Assembly: GCA_003164275.1 (NCBI GenBank)
Contig: PLSY01000240.1
Span: forward strand, 594-9,035
From: Acidimicrobiaceae bacterium
GTDB lineage: Bacteria > Actinomycetota > Acidimicrobiia > Acidimicrobiales > RAAP-2
Length of the DNA: 8,442 bases
Direction of reading: 5' to 3'
Positions within the stretch are counted from its first letter, which is position 1; each line of letters opens with the position of its first letter. The notes under the pieces are model-generated. The model saw only the letters and a program-made list of their open reading frames with translations. It was not told where the DNA came from and ran no database searches. The position numbers were made by a program, and so were the translations under genes. Below, piece by piece: positions 1 to 6,596 of this stretch.

Positions 1-278
1 TCGTAGTAGGAGACGAAGTACTCGACCCGATTGTGGGGGAAGAACTCTTTCAGTTCGGCGGCCAACTGTGCGGCCAGGGACTTGTTGGGCTCGATGATCA
101 AGGTGGCGCGCTGGACGGCCTCGATGGTCCAGGCGATGCTGGCCGTCTTTCCGGATCCGGTGATACCGAGCAGTGTCTGGAATCGGTCACCGCGATCGAG
201 GCCCTCGACCAGCCCGGCAATGGCCTGGGGCTGGTCACCGGCGGGGCGGAAGGCGGAAACGACTTCGAAATCGGGCAC
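1..278 (-). CDS. uvrB: Excinuclease ABC subunit B (UvrB), N-terminal part, cut by window edge
   Basis: UvrB is the damage-verifying helicase-like subunit of the UvrABC nucleotide excision repair complex in the cytoplasm. Only the first 92 codons are present. The reading frame begins at a GTG (276-278) and gives a protein starting [20 protein letters not shown], the usual UvrB opening with its Q-motif-like GDQP. The Walker A motif GITGSGKT follows near residues 37-44, then PNKSLAAQL and the family signature VEYFVSYYD at the cut edge. An in-frame TAG lies about eight codons upstream with no other ATG, GTG or TTG between, so this GTG is the only credible start. There is no Shine-Dalgarno sequence, but a TACGAT -10-like box lies 7 nt upstream, which suggests a leaderless mRNA. 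It lies 62 nt downstream of coaE on the same strand; coaE-uvrB adjacency is common in actinobacteria. Identification is secure. Confidence 0.96.
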   Translation of the reverse strand, partial: MPDFEVVSAFRPAGDQPQAIAGLVEGLDRGDRFQTLLGITGSGKTASIAWTIEAVQRATLIIEPNKSLAAQLAAELKEFFPHNRVEYFVSYY

Positions 279-291
279 GAGTTCGATCGTA
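271..291 (-). promoter_or_regulatory. Putative uvrB leaderless promoter with SOS-box-like overlap
   Basis: On the minus strand a TACGAT hexamer (291-286) fits the TANNNT -10 consensus and is followed by 7 nt and then the GTG start of uvrB, the typical spacing of a leaderless actinobacterial gene. I see no good -35 box. Overlapping it is TCGAAC-TCGT-GCCCGA (286-271). Its left half matches the mycobacterial-type LexA half-site TCGAAC exactly and its right half matches GTTCGA at 4 of 6 positions. UvrB is a classical SOS gene in many bacteria, so a LexA operator here is plausible but unproven, because TCGA-type words are frequent in this genome. Confidence 0.4.
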
Positions 292-340
292 CCGGGAGGG
301 TGCTACAACGGGTCCGATCGAAGTCCCGGTCCGAGCGCGC

Positions 341-985
341 TCAAGGGGCGGGTACGGACTCCGGGTCTGACTCGCCGCTGGCGGCGTTACGCAGGGCGAC
401 CAACGTCTCCCAGACCCGGTCGACCTGGACGGCCAGGTCCGATCGGGTCTGCGAGTTGTCGATCACCACGTCGGCTCCGGCCAACCGTGTCTCCCGGTCG
501 GCCTGGGAGCCGATGCGGGCCTCTGCGTCCTCCCTCGACATGCCCCGGAGCCTGACCAGTCGATCGAGGGCCACTTCGGTCGGGATGTCGACCACGATGA
601 CGATGGCGAGGTCCAGGGTCTCACGGTGAATACTCCGCAGCAGCGGGATGTCCAGCACCACGATCTCGTCGGTCCCGCCGTAGCTATCCTTCCTGGTCAA
701 CATCTCGACGCCGATGGCCGGGTGGGTGATGGCATTCAGGTCGGCCAAGGCCTCGGGGTGTCCGAAGACGGCGGCGGCCACTTTCGGCCGGTCGATCGTC
801 CCGTCGGCGGCGATGATCTCCTCCCCGAACCGGTCGATCATGGGCTGGTAGGCCGGCCCCCCGGGGGCTACGACCTGGCGGGCAATGAGGTCGGCGTCGA
901 CGAGCTTCGCTCCATGTTCCACCAACAGGTCGGCGACCGTCGACTTGCCGGCCCCGATGCCACCGGTCAGCCCGACTACGAGCAT
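341..985 (-). CDS. coaE: Dephospho-CoA kinase
   Basis: CoaE carries out the last step of coenzyme A synthesis, ATP-dependent phosphorylation of the 3'-hydroxyl of dephospho-CoA, in the cytosol. The 214-residue product has the P-loop GGIGAGKS at residues 8-15, the DAD motif at 30-32 (LVDADLIARQVV), a conserved HP at 88-89, the LDIPLL strand at 111-116 and the lid-type helix RLRGMSREDAEARIGSQ at 145-161. The length is normal for a single-domain CoaE. It lacks the C-terminal UPF0157 domain that makes the Mycobacterium tuberculosis protein about twice as long. The last 15 residues are a polar, probably disordered tail. The ATG has a strong purine-rich ribosome site (GGGGGGGAAGG, 997-987), immediately after the stop of the upstream methyltransferase gene. 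The two are probably cotranscribed and perhaps translationally coupled. Confidence 0.97.
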   Translation of the reverse strand: MLVVGLTGGIGAGKSTVADLLVEHGAKLVDADLIARQVVAPGGPAYQPMIDRFGEEIIAADGTIDRPKVAAAVFGHPEALADLNAITHPAIGVEMLTRKDSYGGTDEIVVLDIPLLRSIHRETLDLAIVIVVDIPTEVALDRLVRLRGMSREDAEARIGSQADRETRLAGADVVIDNSQTRSDLAVQVDRVWETLVALRNAASGESDPESVPAP

Positions 986-997
986 GCCTTCCCCCCC

Positions 998-1819
998 TCA
1001 GCCGTGTCGACGGGGCCGTGAGGCGGTGGCGAAGAGCACCATGGTGGTCGGGTCGACGTCATCGGTGACAAAGAAGTCATCGGCGGTGATGCCGGTCGCT
1101 CCCCCCGAGTCGCCTCGGGCGATGAGCTTGTAGGCGATGGGCAGGATTCGGGTGTAGAAGCCGACGTACCACGATCGGGGAATCTTGTGCCTGATGTCGA
1201 ACACGTCGAGGCGGAGCACCTTGTTGGCCGTCACCCGCCTGGCCGTGAAATCGGCCTTGACCGGTGCTACGGCGTCGAGTCCCTGGACGGTCACATCGTG
1301 GAAGTGGCGACTGAGCGTCTCGGAAAGCTCTGTCGGGTCGAAGAGATGGATGTGAAAGGGGTTCTCGAAGTCGGCGGTGGCGTTGGGGGTGAGGAAGAAG
1401 ACGGTTCCATCGTCGGCCAGGACCCGAGACAGCTCACGGACGTGGCGCTCAGGGTCGTCGAAGTGCTCGATCAGATGTGACGAACAGGCCCAGGAGAAGC
1501 TGCCCTCGCCGAACCCGAGGGACAGGGCATCCATCTGTGAGACGAGCAGGCCCTCGTTCCCCCAGCGCCCCAAGGCTGTCGTGACCGCATCTGGCGAGTA
1601 GTCGGCGCCGACCACCACCCTGTCGTCGGCCAGGAACCGGGCCGACTCGAACCCCTGCCCGCAGCCGACGTCGAGCATGGTCCCCGGGCCGAGGCGCTCG
1701 ATCACGCTGCGGTAGCCGGCGGCGTGGAGGGCGAGCAACGAGTCCGGGGTCACCCCCTCCATGGGCCGCTCGCCGGTCAGGCGCTTGATCGCCGGCTCGG
1801 TCGACCTCGGTGTCGTCAT
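998..1819 (-). CDS. Class I SAM-dependent methyltransferase, probably glycan-related
   Basis: This 273-residue protein carries a Rossmann-fold methyltransferase domain. Motif I is MLDVGCGQGFESA at residues 48-60, which binds S-adenosylmethionine. The acidic end of strand 2 is GADYSP at 71-76. QMDALSLGF at 95-103 is motif II-like, and a motif related to methyltransferase type 11 follows (SSHLIEHFDDPERHVREL, 113-130). The C-terminal third is basic and aromatic-rich (DIRHKIPRSWYVGFYTRILP, 208-227) and may set substrate choice or membrane association. The ATG is preceded by AGGGAG (1830-1825) 5 nt away. The gene is divergent from the AftD-like gene and 12 nt upstream of coaE. Divergence from an arabinofuranosyltransferase suggests a role in methylating an envelope sugar or lipid carrier, but the substrate cannot be read from the sequence. 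A small-molecule methyltransferase is the alternative. Confidence 0.88.
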   Translation of the reverse strand: MTTPRSTEPAIKRLTGERPMEGVTPDSLLALHAAGYRSVIERLGPGTMLDVGCGQGFESARFLADDRVVVGADYSPDAVTTALGRWGNEGLLVSQMDALSLGFGEGSFSWACSSHLIEHFDDPERHVRELSRVLADDGTVFFLTPNATADFENPFHIHLFDPTELSETLSRHFHDVTVQGLDAVAPVKADFTARRVTANKVLRLDVFDIRHKIPRSWYVGFYTRILPIAYKLIARGDSGGATGITADDFFVTDDVDPTTMVLFATASRPRRHG

Positions 1820-1892
1820 TCGTGCTCCCTGGGCGTCAAAGGCGGTGGTTCGACCCGCTGGGCTGTGATCCCCTGGCGGCTGCTCGGTTGTT

Positions 1893-1899
1893 TACACTA
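1893..1899. promoter_or_regulatory. Overlapping divergent -10 elements (TACACTA) between methyltransferase and aftD
   Basis: TACACTA lies in a short A/T-rich island (GTTGTTTACACTACCGATCA) inside the 90-bp divergent intergenic region. Read on the plus strand, TACACT (1893-1898) fits TANNNT and lies 11 nt before the aftD GTG, giving a transcript with a leader of only a few bases. Read on the minus strand, TAGTGT (1899-1894) fits the same consensus and would start a leader of roughly 67 nt carrying the AGGGAG ribosome site of the methyltransferase gene. No convincing -35 hexamer is visible on either side. Symmetric -10 boxes driving divergent transcription are known in bacteria; use of this one is inferred. 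Confidence 0.5.
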
Positions 1900-1909
1900 C
1901 CGATCACTC

Positions 1910-4900
1910 GTGCCGGATCCCCAACCTTCCTCCTTCGCGCCCACGGGCCGGGCCTCGGGCCCGGCCCCGGGCCTGTACGCCCGCTTGCGGTCGCCGAGCC
2001 GGCTCCGATCGTTCGTCGACTACGCAGCCATGGCGCTCGTGGCCTTCATCCCGATGCTGGCCTCCCAGCCGGGCACGGTGACCGACGACACCAAGACCTA
2101 CCTATACCTCGACCCCGGACGCTACGTTCGCCAAGCCGTCTCAGCGTGGGACCCGAAGGTCGGTCTCGGAACCGTCACCCACGAGAACATCGGCTACCTG
2201 TTGCCCATGGGCCCCTTCTACTGGGTCATGGCCGAGCTCCACGTGCCGTTGTGGGTGGCCCAACGACTGTGGATGGGATCCCTCCTCTTCGCCGCCGGAG
2301 CCGGCGCCCTCTACCTCTGCCGGCACATCGGGCTGTCCGGGCCGGGCCGCTACGTCACCGCCCTCGCCTTCACCTTCACCCCCTATGTCCTCCAGTACTC
2401 GGGGAGGATCTCAGTCATCCTCATGCCCTGGGCCGGCCTGCCCTGGATGATCGCCTTTGTCGTGCTCGCCCTTCGACGCGGGGGGTGGCGCTACCCGGCC
2501 CTCTTCGCCCTGGTTGTCGCCCTGGTCAGCGGCATCAATGCCAGCTCCATCCTCTACGTGGGGATCGCCCCGGTCCTATGGCTCCCCTATTCGGTGATCA
2601 TCGCCAAAGAGGCCACGTGGAAGAGGGCCTGGGGGGTGGCATGGAAGGTGGGGCTGCTCAGTGCCCTCGTGTCGCTGTGGTGGGCCGTCGGGCTCCAGAT
2701 CGAGGCGGCGTACGGCGTCAACGTGCTGAAGTACACCGAGACCGTGCCGACCACCAGCGGTGCCTCGTTGGCCTCGGAGATCGTTCGGGGACTCGGCTAC
2801 TGGTACTTCTACGGCACCGACCGGGTCGGGAACTGGACCCAGTCGTCGGTCCAGTACACCCAGAACCTGTGGCTGATCGTGGCGAGCTTCGTGGTGCCCG
2901 CCCTGTGCTTCACCGCCGCCGTCTTCTCCCGCTGGCGGCACCGGGCCTACTTCGTCCTCATCACCGTGGTGGGCATGGTGCTGGCCGTCGGCCCCAATCC
3001 CTACTCCGACCCATCGGCCGCCGGCTCGGTGCTGAAGGCCATCATGGTCGACACCACGGCCGGGCTGGCCATGCGATCGACCGACCGAGCGTCCCCCGTG
3101 GTCATCTTGGGCCTCGCCGTGTTCCTCGGGGCCGGGGTCAGTGCCGTCACCGCTCGGGTCCGCGGCCTCGGCCTGGCTCTCGGTGGCGTCGCCGTCGTGG
3201 CCATCGCCGCGGCCTCGACGCCTCTTTGGACCGGCGCCATCATCGCCACGGGGTTCACCCAGCCGGCCACGCCCCCGCTCTACGTCCGCCAGGCGGCAGC
3301 CGCCCTCAACACGTCCCACCCCGGGACACGGGTCTACGCCCTCCCCGGCAACAACTTCGCCGCCTATCGGTGGGGCGACACCATCGATACCGTCTATCCC
3401 GGCCTCATGACCAGGCCGTTCATCACCCATGAGGAGCAGATCATGGGGTCGATCCCGACCGCCGACCTGCTCCAGGCCCTCGACTCGCCCCTCCAGGACG
3501 GCGTCGAGGACTGGAATGCACTGGCCCCTGTCTCGTCGCTCATGAGCGCAGGCGACGTCCTCGTCCAGTACGACCAGGCCTACGAGCGCTACGGGACTCC
3601 TCTGCCCCTCCAGCTGGCCTACGACCTCCAGGTCACCCCAAAGGGCCTGTCCGACCCCGTCTCCTACGGCAAGCCCCGACCCAATGTGGCCAAGATCCCC
3701 GAGATCGGCGAGGAGTCCCTCGGCCTGCCGGAGAACCTGGCGTGGCCGGCTCCCCTCGTCTCCTATACCGTCGACGACCCGCGTCCCATCATCCGGGCCG
3801 AGTCGACCTCGACCCCACTGATCATCGACGGCAGCGGCTCGGGAATCGTCAACTCCGCCTCGGTGGGACTCTTGGCCGGCAACCCGACCATCCTGTACGC
3901 CGGCACGCTCGACACCGACCCGAATCTCCGGCGCCAGACCCTGTCCAAGCCGGCGGACCTCGTCGTCACCGACACCAACCGCAAACAGGGCTACCGCTGG
4001 AACTCGCTGTCCGACAACACCGGCTACACCGAGACGGCCAGTCAGGCGCCCGACACGTCCGACCCGAGCGACGCACCGATCGTCCTGTTCCCGGGCGCGC
4101 CGGCAGACTCGCAGACCACAGCCGACCTGCTCGGCATATCGTCGGTCACCGCCTCCTCCTACGGCTCTTCGATCTCCTACCTCCCCGAGGACCGGCCATC
4201 GGCGGCCATGGACGGGAACACCCAGACCGCCTGGCTCGACGACTCCCTGGCCCAGCAGCTCGGCCAGTGGTGGCAGGTGGTGCTGCAAAAGCCCATGACC
4301 GGCCACTCCATCACCCTCGTCCAGCCCCAGACCGGTGACCCGGACCGCTACATCACCAAAGTCACGTTGTCCTTCGGCGGCGGCAAACGCGTTCCTGTCA
4401 CCCTCGGTCCCGCCTCGCTGAAGGCCACCGGGCAGGTGGTCGACTTTCCGACCCGTAGGTTCTCGACGCTGCGGATCACGGTCGACGGTGTCTTTAACAC
4501 CAGCCCGAACACGCCGCTCCTGTCCCAAAGCTCGGTGGGCTTCGCTGAGGTGGTCATCCCGGGGATCACCGCAGACGAGACCATCTCGATGCCGACGGAC
4601 CTCCTGCGGTCGGCAGGCACCGCGTCCCTGGTCGATCGGCTCAGCCTGGTCATGACCCGCCTGCGTAGCGCTGGGTGGCCGCCCAGGACCGACGTGGAGC
4701 CCACGCTGGCCCGCACCTTCTGGCTTCCGACCGGGCGGACCTTCACCCTGGCCGGGCAGGCCCGGATCTCGGCCCTTGTTCCCGACGACGAGATCGACCG
4801 CTTGGTCGGGCGGCACGGGTCCGACCACACCGGGGTCGTCGCCTACTCCCTCGGGCGACTACCCGGGGACCTGAAGGCGGGAGCCATCCAGGCCGTCGAC

Positions 4901-6442
4901 GGCAATCTGGCGACAGCCTGGCAACCCGGGTTCGGCGCCACCCACCAGGCTGGGCAGTGGTTGGAGTACGACCTGGCCAAACCGATCACCTTCGACCACC
5001 TGGACCTGCAGGTGGTGGCCGACGGCCAGCACTCGATTCCGACCAAGGTGACCGTGACCGCCGACGGAAAGAGCGAGACGGTCGCTCTCCCGTACATTCC
5101 CACGGGATCCAAGCCCGGCGCGGTGGTGAGCGCCCCGATCAGCTTCCCCGCTCTCACGGGTCGCAACATCCGCATCACCTTCGACACGGTGCGAGACAAC
5201 TACACGGTCAACTATAAATCCAACGTGCGGATCGCCGAGCCGCTCGGGATTGCCGAGGTGGGGCTCCCTGGGGTCCACGCCGCTCCGCTGCCGGCCACTA
5301 TCCCGACATCGTGTCGCGACGATCTCTTGACGGTCGACGGCAAGCCCTTGTGGGTCTCGGTCACCGGTACGACGGCTGTCGCCCTCGACCGAGGGGCCCT
5401 CGACGTGTCGCTGTGCGGCCCCGACGCCAAAGGACTGGCCCTCGGGCCCGGAGATCACACCGTCCGCTCGGCCACCGGCCAGAGCACCGGCTTCGACATC
5501 GACCAACTTGCCTTTGACTCGGCCCCCGGGGGCGGTCCGAACACCCTCGCCGACCCCTCCACCCTGGCGTCCCCTGCAGTGGCGCCAGCTCCGGCCGTCA
5601 AGGTGGTCCGCCAGACGGCGACCACCGTCAACCTCTCCCTCACCGGGCTCTCCGCCCGCGCCGGGACCCCGATCAACCTGGTCCTCGGCGAGAGCGTCAA
5701 CGCCGGGTGGACAGCGACGGTGTCGGGCGGCCCCGATCTCGGGCACTCGTTCCTCATCGACGGATTCGCTAACGGCTGGCGGCTCGACCCGGCGACGCTC
5801 GGCTCGGCTATCCACGACGGGACGGTCTCGGTGGTGCTCCGTTGGCAGCCGCAGCGGCGGGTCAACATTGCCTTGGTGGTGTCGGCCGCGGCGATCATCG
5901 CCTGTGTGATCCTTGCCCTGTGGCCGGTTCGCAAGCGCCGGCGCCACGGCCGCCACGCGGCGGGGGCAGCCGCCTCAGCAGAAGTCGTGGGCGATGACGG
6001 CACCGCCGCCGGTGTCAGCGCTGCGGCCGTCGGGGAGCCCCACCTGGCCGTTCCCTTCCAGGCGGAGGCCCGCAGGCTGTCGGTCGCCATGTCCCTGCTC
6101 ACCGGGGTGATCACCGGAGCGGTGGCTGGGGCCATCGCCTCGCCTGTTGCCGGCCTGGTCGTTGGCGCGGCCACCATCGTGGTCCTGTTGGTCCCCCGCC
6201 TGCGCATCGTGCTGGGCCTCGGGGCCATCGCCGGGATCGTGGCCTCCGGTGCCTACGTGGCCATCCATCAGGCCCAACTGCACGTGGTGGCCAACGGAAC
6301 GTGGACGATGTCCTTCTCCGTCGCCGCCCAACTGGCCTGGGCAGGCGTGGTCTTCCTGGGCGCCGACGCGGTGGTCGACGTCATCAGCCACCGGCGCCCA
6401 CCCCGAGACCGGCCACCGGAGGACCAGCTCGCCGATCGGTAG
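1910..6442 (+). CDS. aftD: AftD-like alpha-(1->3)-arabinofuranosyltransferase, GT-C family
   Basis: This is a 1510-residue membrane glycosyltransferase resembling mycobacterial AftD (about 1400 residues), which adds arabinofuranose from decaprenyl-phosphate-arabinose to envelope arabinan outside the membrane. Residues 36-445 form the GT-C core with about 11 hydrophobic segments. The first outer loop has TVTDDTK; Asp59/Asp60 are the likely catalytic acidic site. WVAQRLW (115-121) is also AftD-like. A large extracytoplasmic part follows, with two discoidin/F5-8C-like folds: about 738-883 (RPSAAMDGNTQTAW, 762-775) and 976-1118 (AIQAVDGNLATAW, 992-1004). Cys1135 and Cys1169 may form a disulfide. 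The AftD-type GWTATV and DGFANGW (1284-1290) come next, then about five more membrane segments from 1319. An Ala-rich basic linker (1341-1388) separates the first of these from the rest. GTG 1910 is chosen because it follows a -10-like box. An upstream ATG at 1724 would overlap the methyltransferase gene, and the ATG at 2030 would cut the first membrane helix. No Shine-Dalgarno is present. The exact sugar is unknown. Confidence 0.9.
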   Translation: MPDPQPSSFAPTGRASGPAPGLYARLRSPSRLRSFVDYAAMALVAFIPMLASQPGTVTDDTKTYLYLDPGRYVRQAVSAWDPKVGLGTVTHENIGYLLPMGPFYWVMAELHVPLWVAQRLWMGSLLFAAGAGALYLCRHIGLSGPGRYVTALAFTFTPYVLQYSGRISVILMPWAGLPWMIAFVVLALRRGGWRYPALFALVVALVSGINASSILYVGIAPVLWLPYSVIIAKEATWKRAWGVAWKVGLLSALVSLWWAVGLQIEAAYGVNVLKYTETVPTTSGASLASEIVRGLGYWYFYGTDRVGNWTQSSVQYTQNLWLIVASFVVPALCFTAAVFSRWRHRAYFVLITVVGMVLAVGPNPYSDPSAAGSVLKAIMVDTTAGLAMRSTDRASPVVILGLAVFLGAGVSAVTARVRGLGLALGGVAVVAIAAASTPLWTGAIIATGFTQPATPPLYVRQAAAALNTSHPGTRVYALPGNNFAAYRWGDTIDTVYPGLMTRPFITHEEQIMGSIPTADLLQALDSPLQDGVEDWNALAPVSSLMSAGDVLVQYDQAYERYGTPLPLQLAYDLQVTPKGLSDPVSYGKPRPNVAKIPEIGEESLGLPENLAWPAPLVSYTVDDPRPIIRAESTSTPLIIDGSGSGIVNSASVGLLAGNPTILYAGTLDTDPNLRRQTLSKPADLVVTDTNRKQGYRWNSLSDNTGYTETASQAPDTSDPSDAPIVLFPGAPADSQTTADLLGISSVTASSYGSSISYLPEDRPSAAMDGNTQTAWLDDSLAQQLGQWWQVVLQKPMTGHSITLVQPQTGDPDRYITKVTLSFGGGKRVPVTLGPASLKATGQVVDFPTRRFSTLRITVDGVFNTSPNTPLLSQSSVGFAEVVIPGITADETISMPTDLLRSAGTASLVDRLSLVMTRLRSAGWPPRTDVEPTLARTFWLPTGRTFTLAGQARISALVPDDEIDRLVGRHGSDHTGVVAYSLGRLPGDLKAGAIQAVDGNLATAWQPGFGATHQAGQWLEYDLAKPITFDHLDLQVVADGQHSIPTKVTVTADGKSETVALPYIPTGSKPGAVVSAPISFPALTGRNIRITFDTVRDNYTVNYKSNVRIAEPLGIAEVGLPGVHAAPLPATIPTSCRDDLLTVDGKPLWVSVTGTTAVALDRGALDVSLCGPDAKGLALGPGDHTVRSATGQSTGFDIDQLAFDSAPGGGPNTLADPSTLASPAVAPAPAVKVVRQTATTVNLSLTGLSARAGTPINLVLGESVNAGWTATVSGGPDLGHSFLIDGFANGWRLDPATLGSAIHDGTVSVVLRWQPQRRVNIALVVSAAAIIACVILALWPVRKRRRHGRHAAGAAASAEVVGDDGTAAGVSAAAVGEPHLAVPFQAEARRLSVAMSLLTGVITGAVAGAIASPVAGLVVGAATIVVLLVPRLRIVLGLGAIAGIVASGAYVAIHQAQLHVVANGTWTMSFSVAAQLAWAGVVFLGADAVVDVISHRRPPRDRPPEDQLADR
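1945..1967 (+). repeat. 10-bp all-GC hairpin in the 5' end of aftD
   Basis: GGGCCGGGCC (1945-1954) and GGCCCGGCCC (1958-1967) are perfect reverse complements separated by the 3-nt loop TCG. The stem starts 35 nt after the GTG start of aftD and falls on codons 12-20, which encode a Gly/Ala/Pro-rich stretch before the first membrane helix. There is no T-tract after it, so it is not a standard intrinsic terminator. On a nearly leaderless mRNA it could slow early elongation or affect mRNA stability. A by-product of GC-rich codons for Gly, Pro and Ala is the plain alternative. Confidence 0.6.
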
Positions 6443-6462
6443 GGGGGTCACGGATGGTCGCT

Positions 6463-6482
6463 CGGCCGTGTTCTGTCGGCCG
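6463..6482 (+). terminator. Weak hairpin after aftD in the convergent gap
   Basis: The 154-bp gap 6443-6596 separates the convergent aftD and flippase genes and holds no credible gene. Twenty nt after the aftD stop, CGGCCG (6463-6468) and CGGCCG (6477-6482) can pair around an 8-nt loop. There is no T-run. It may act as a factor-dependent or weak terminator; the evidence is only position plus a 6-bp GC stem. Confidence 0.25.
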
Positions 6483-6568
6483 CGGGATCCCCCCACCAAC
6501 CGTCGCGCCGGTCGGACGAAGCCACTGCCTGACCCTCTAACGGGGCACTGGCGGATTCGTCGACCTTT

Positions 6569-6595
6569 CCTCGCCCGTCCCCGGCCGGCCCGAGG
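6569..6595 (-). terminator. Possible hairpin just after the flippase stop codon
   Basis: Directly after the TGA of the flippase gene (minus strand), CCTCG (6595-6591) can pair with CGAGG (6573-6569). An inner CCG/CGG extension lies across a small internal loop. The 3' flank is AAAGG rather than a T-run, so this is at best a weak or non-canonical terminator. Its position at the 3' end of the gene in a convergent gap is the main support. Confidence 0.25.
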
Positions 6596-6596
6596 C

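Noticed and set aside
858..867. CCCCCGGGGG palindrome, with similar GCCCCCGGGGGC at 5522-5533
   Set aside because: Loopless palindromes inside coding sequence that arise from Pro/Gly codons in GC-rich DNA; no positional reason to infer function.
1724..1909. Longer aftD start at ATG 1724
   Set aside because: It would overlap about 96 bp of the divergent methyltransferase gene and the promoter region, and adds 62 residues without AftD similarity. The GTG at 1910 follows a -10-like element.
2030..2032. Alternative aftD ATG start
   Set aside because: It would remove part of the first membrane helix (residues before MALVAFIP) and leave an untranslated leader over 100 nt with no ribosome site.
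1810..3432. 540-codon frame in +1 register over the N-terminal part of aftD
   Set aside because: Arg/Pro/His-rich shadow translation without hydrophobic or catalytic motifs, whereas the aftD frame shows clear membrane helices and conserved residues.
2576..4828. 750-codon open frame antisense to aftD
   Set aside because: It lies wholly opposite a clearly coding gene. Its translation is Gly/Arg/Asp/Val-rich low-complexity sequence with no domain, as expected from GC-rich third positions read in reverse.
6484..6491. GGGATCCC palindrome in the convergent gap
   Set aside because: Too short and without a loop to form an RNA hairpin; may be chance.
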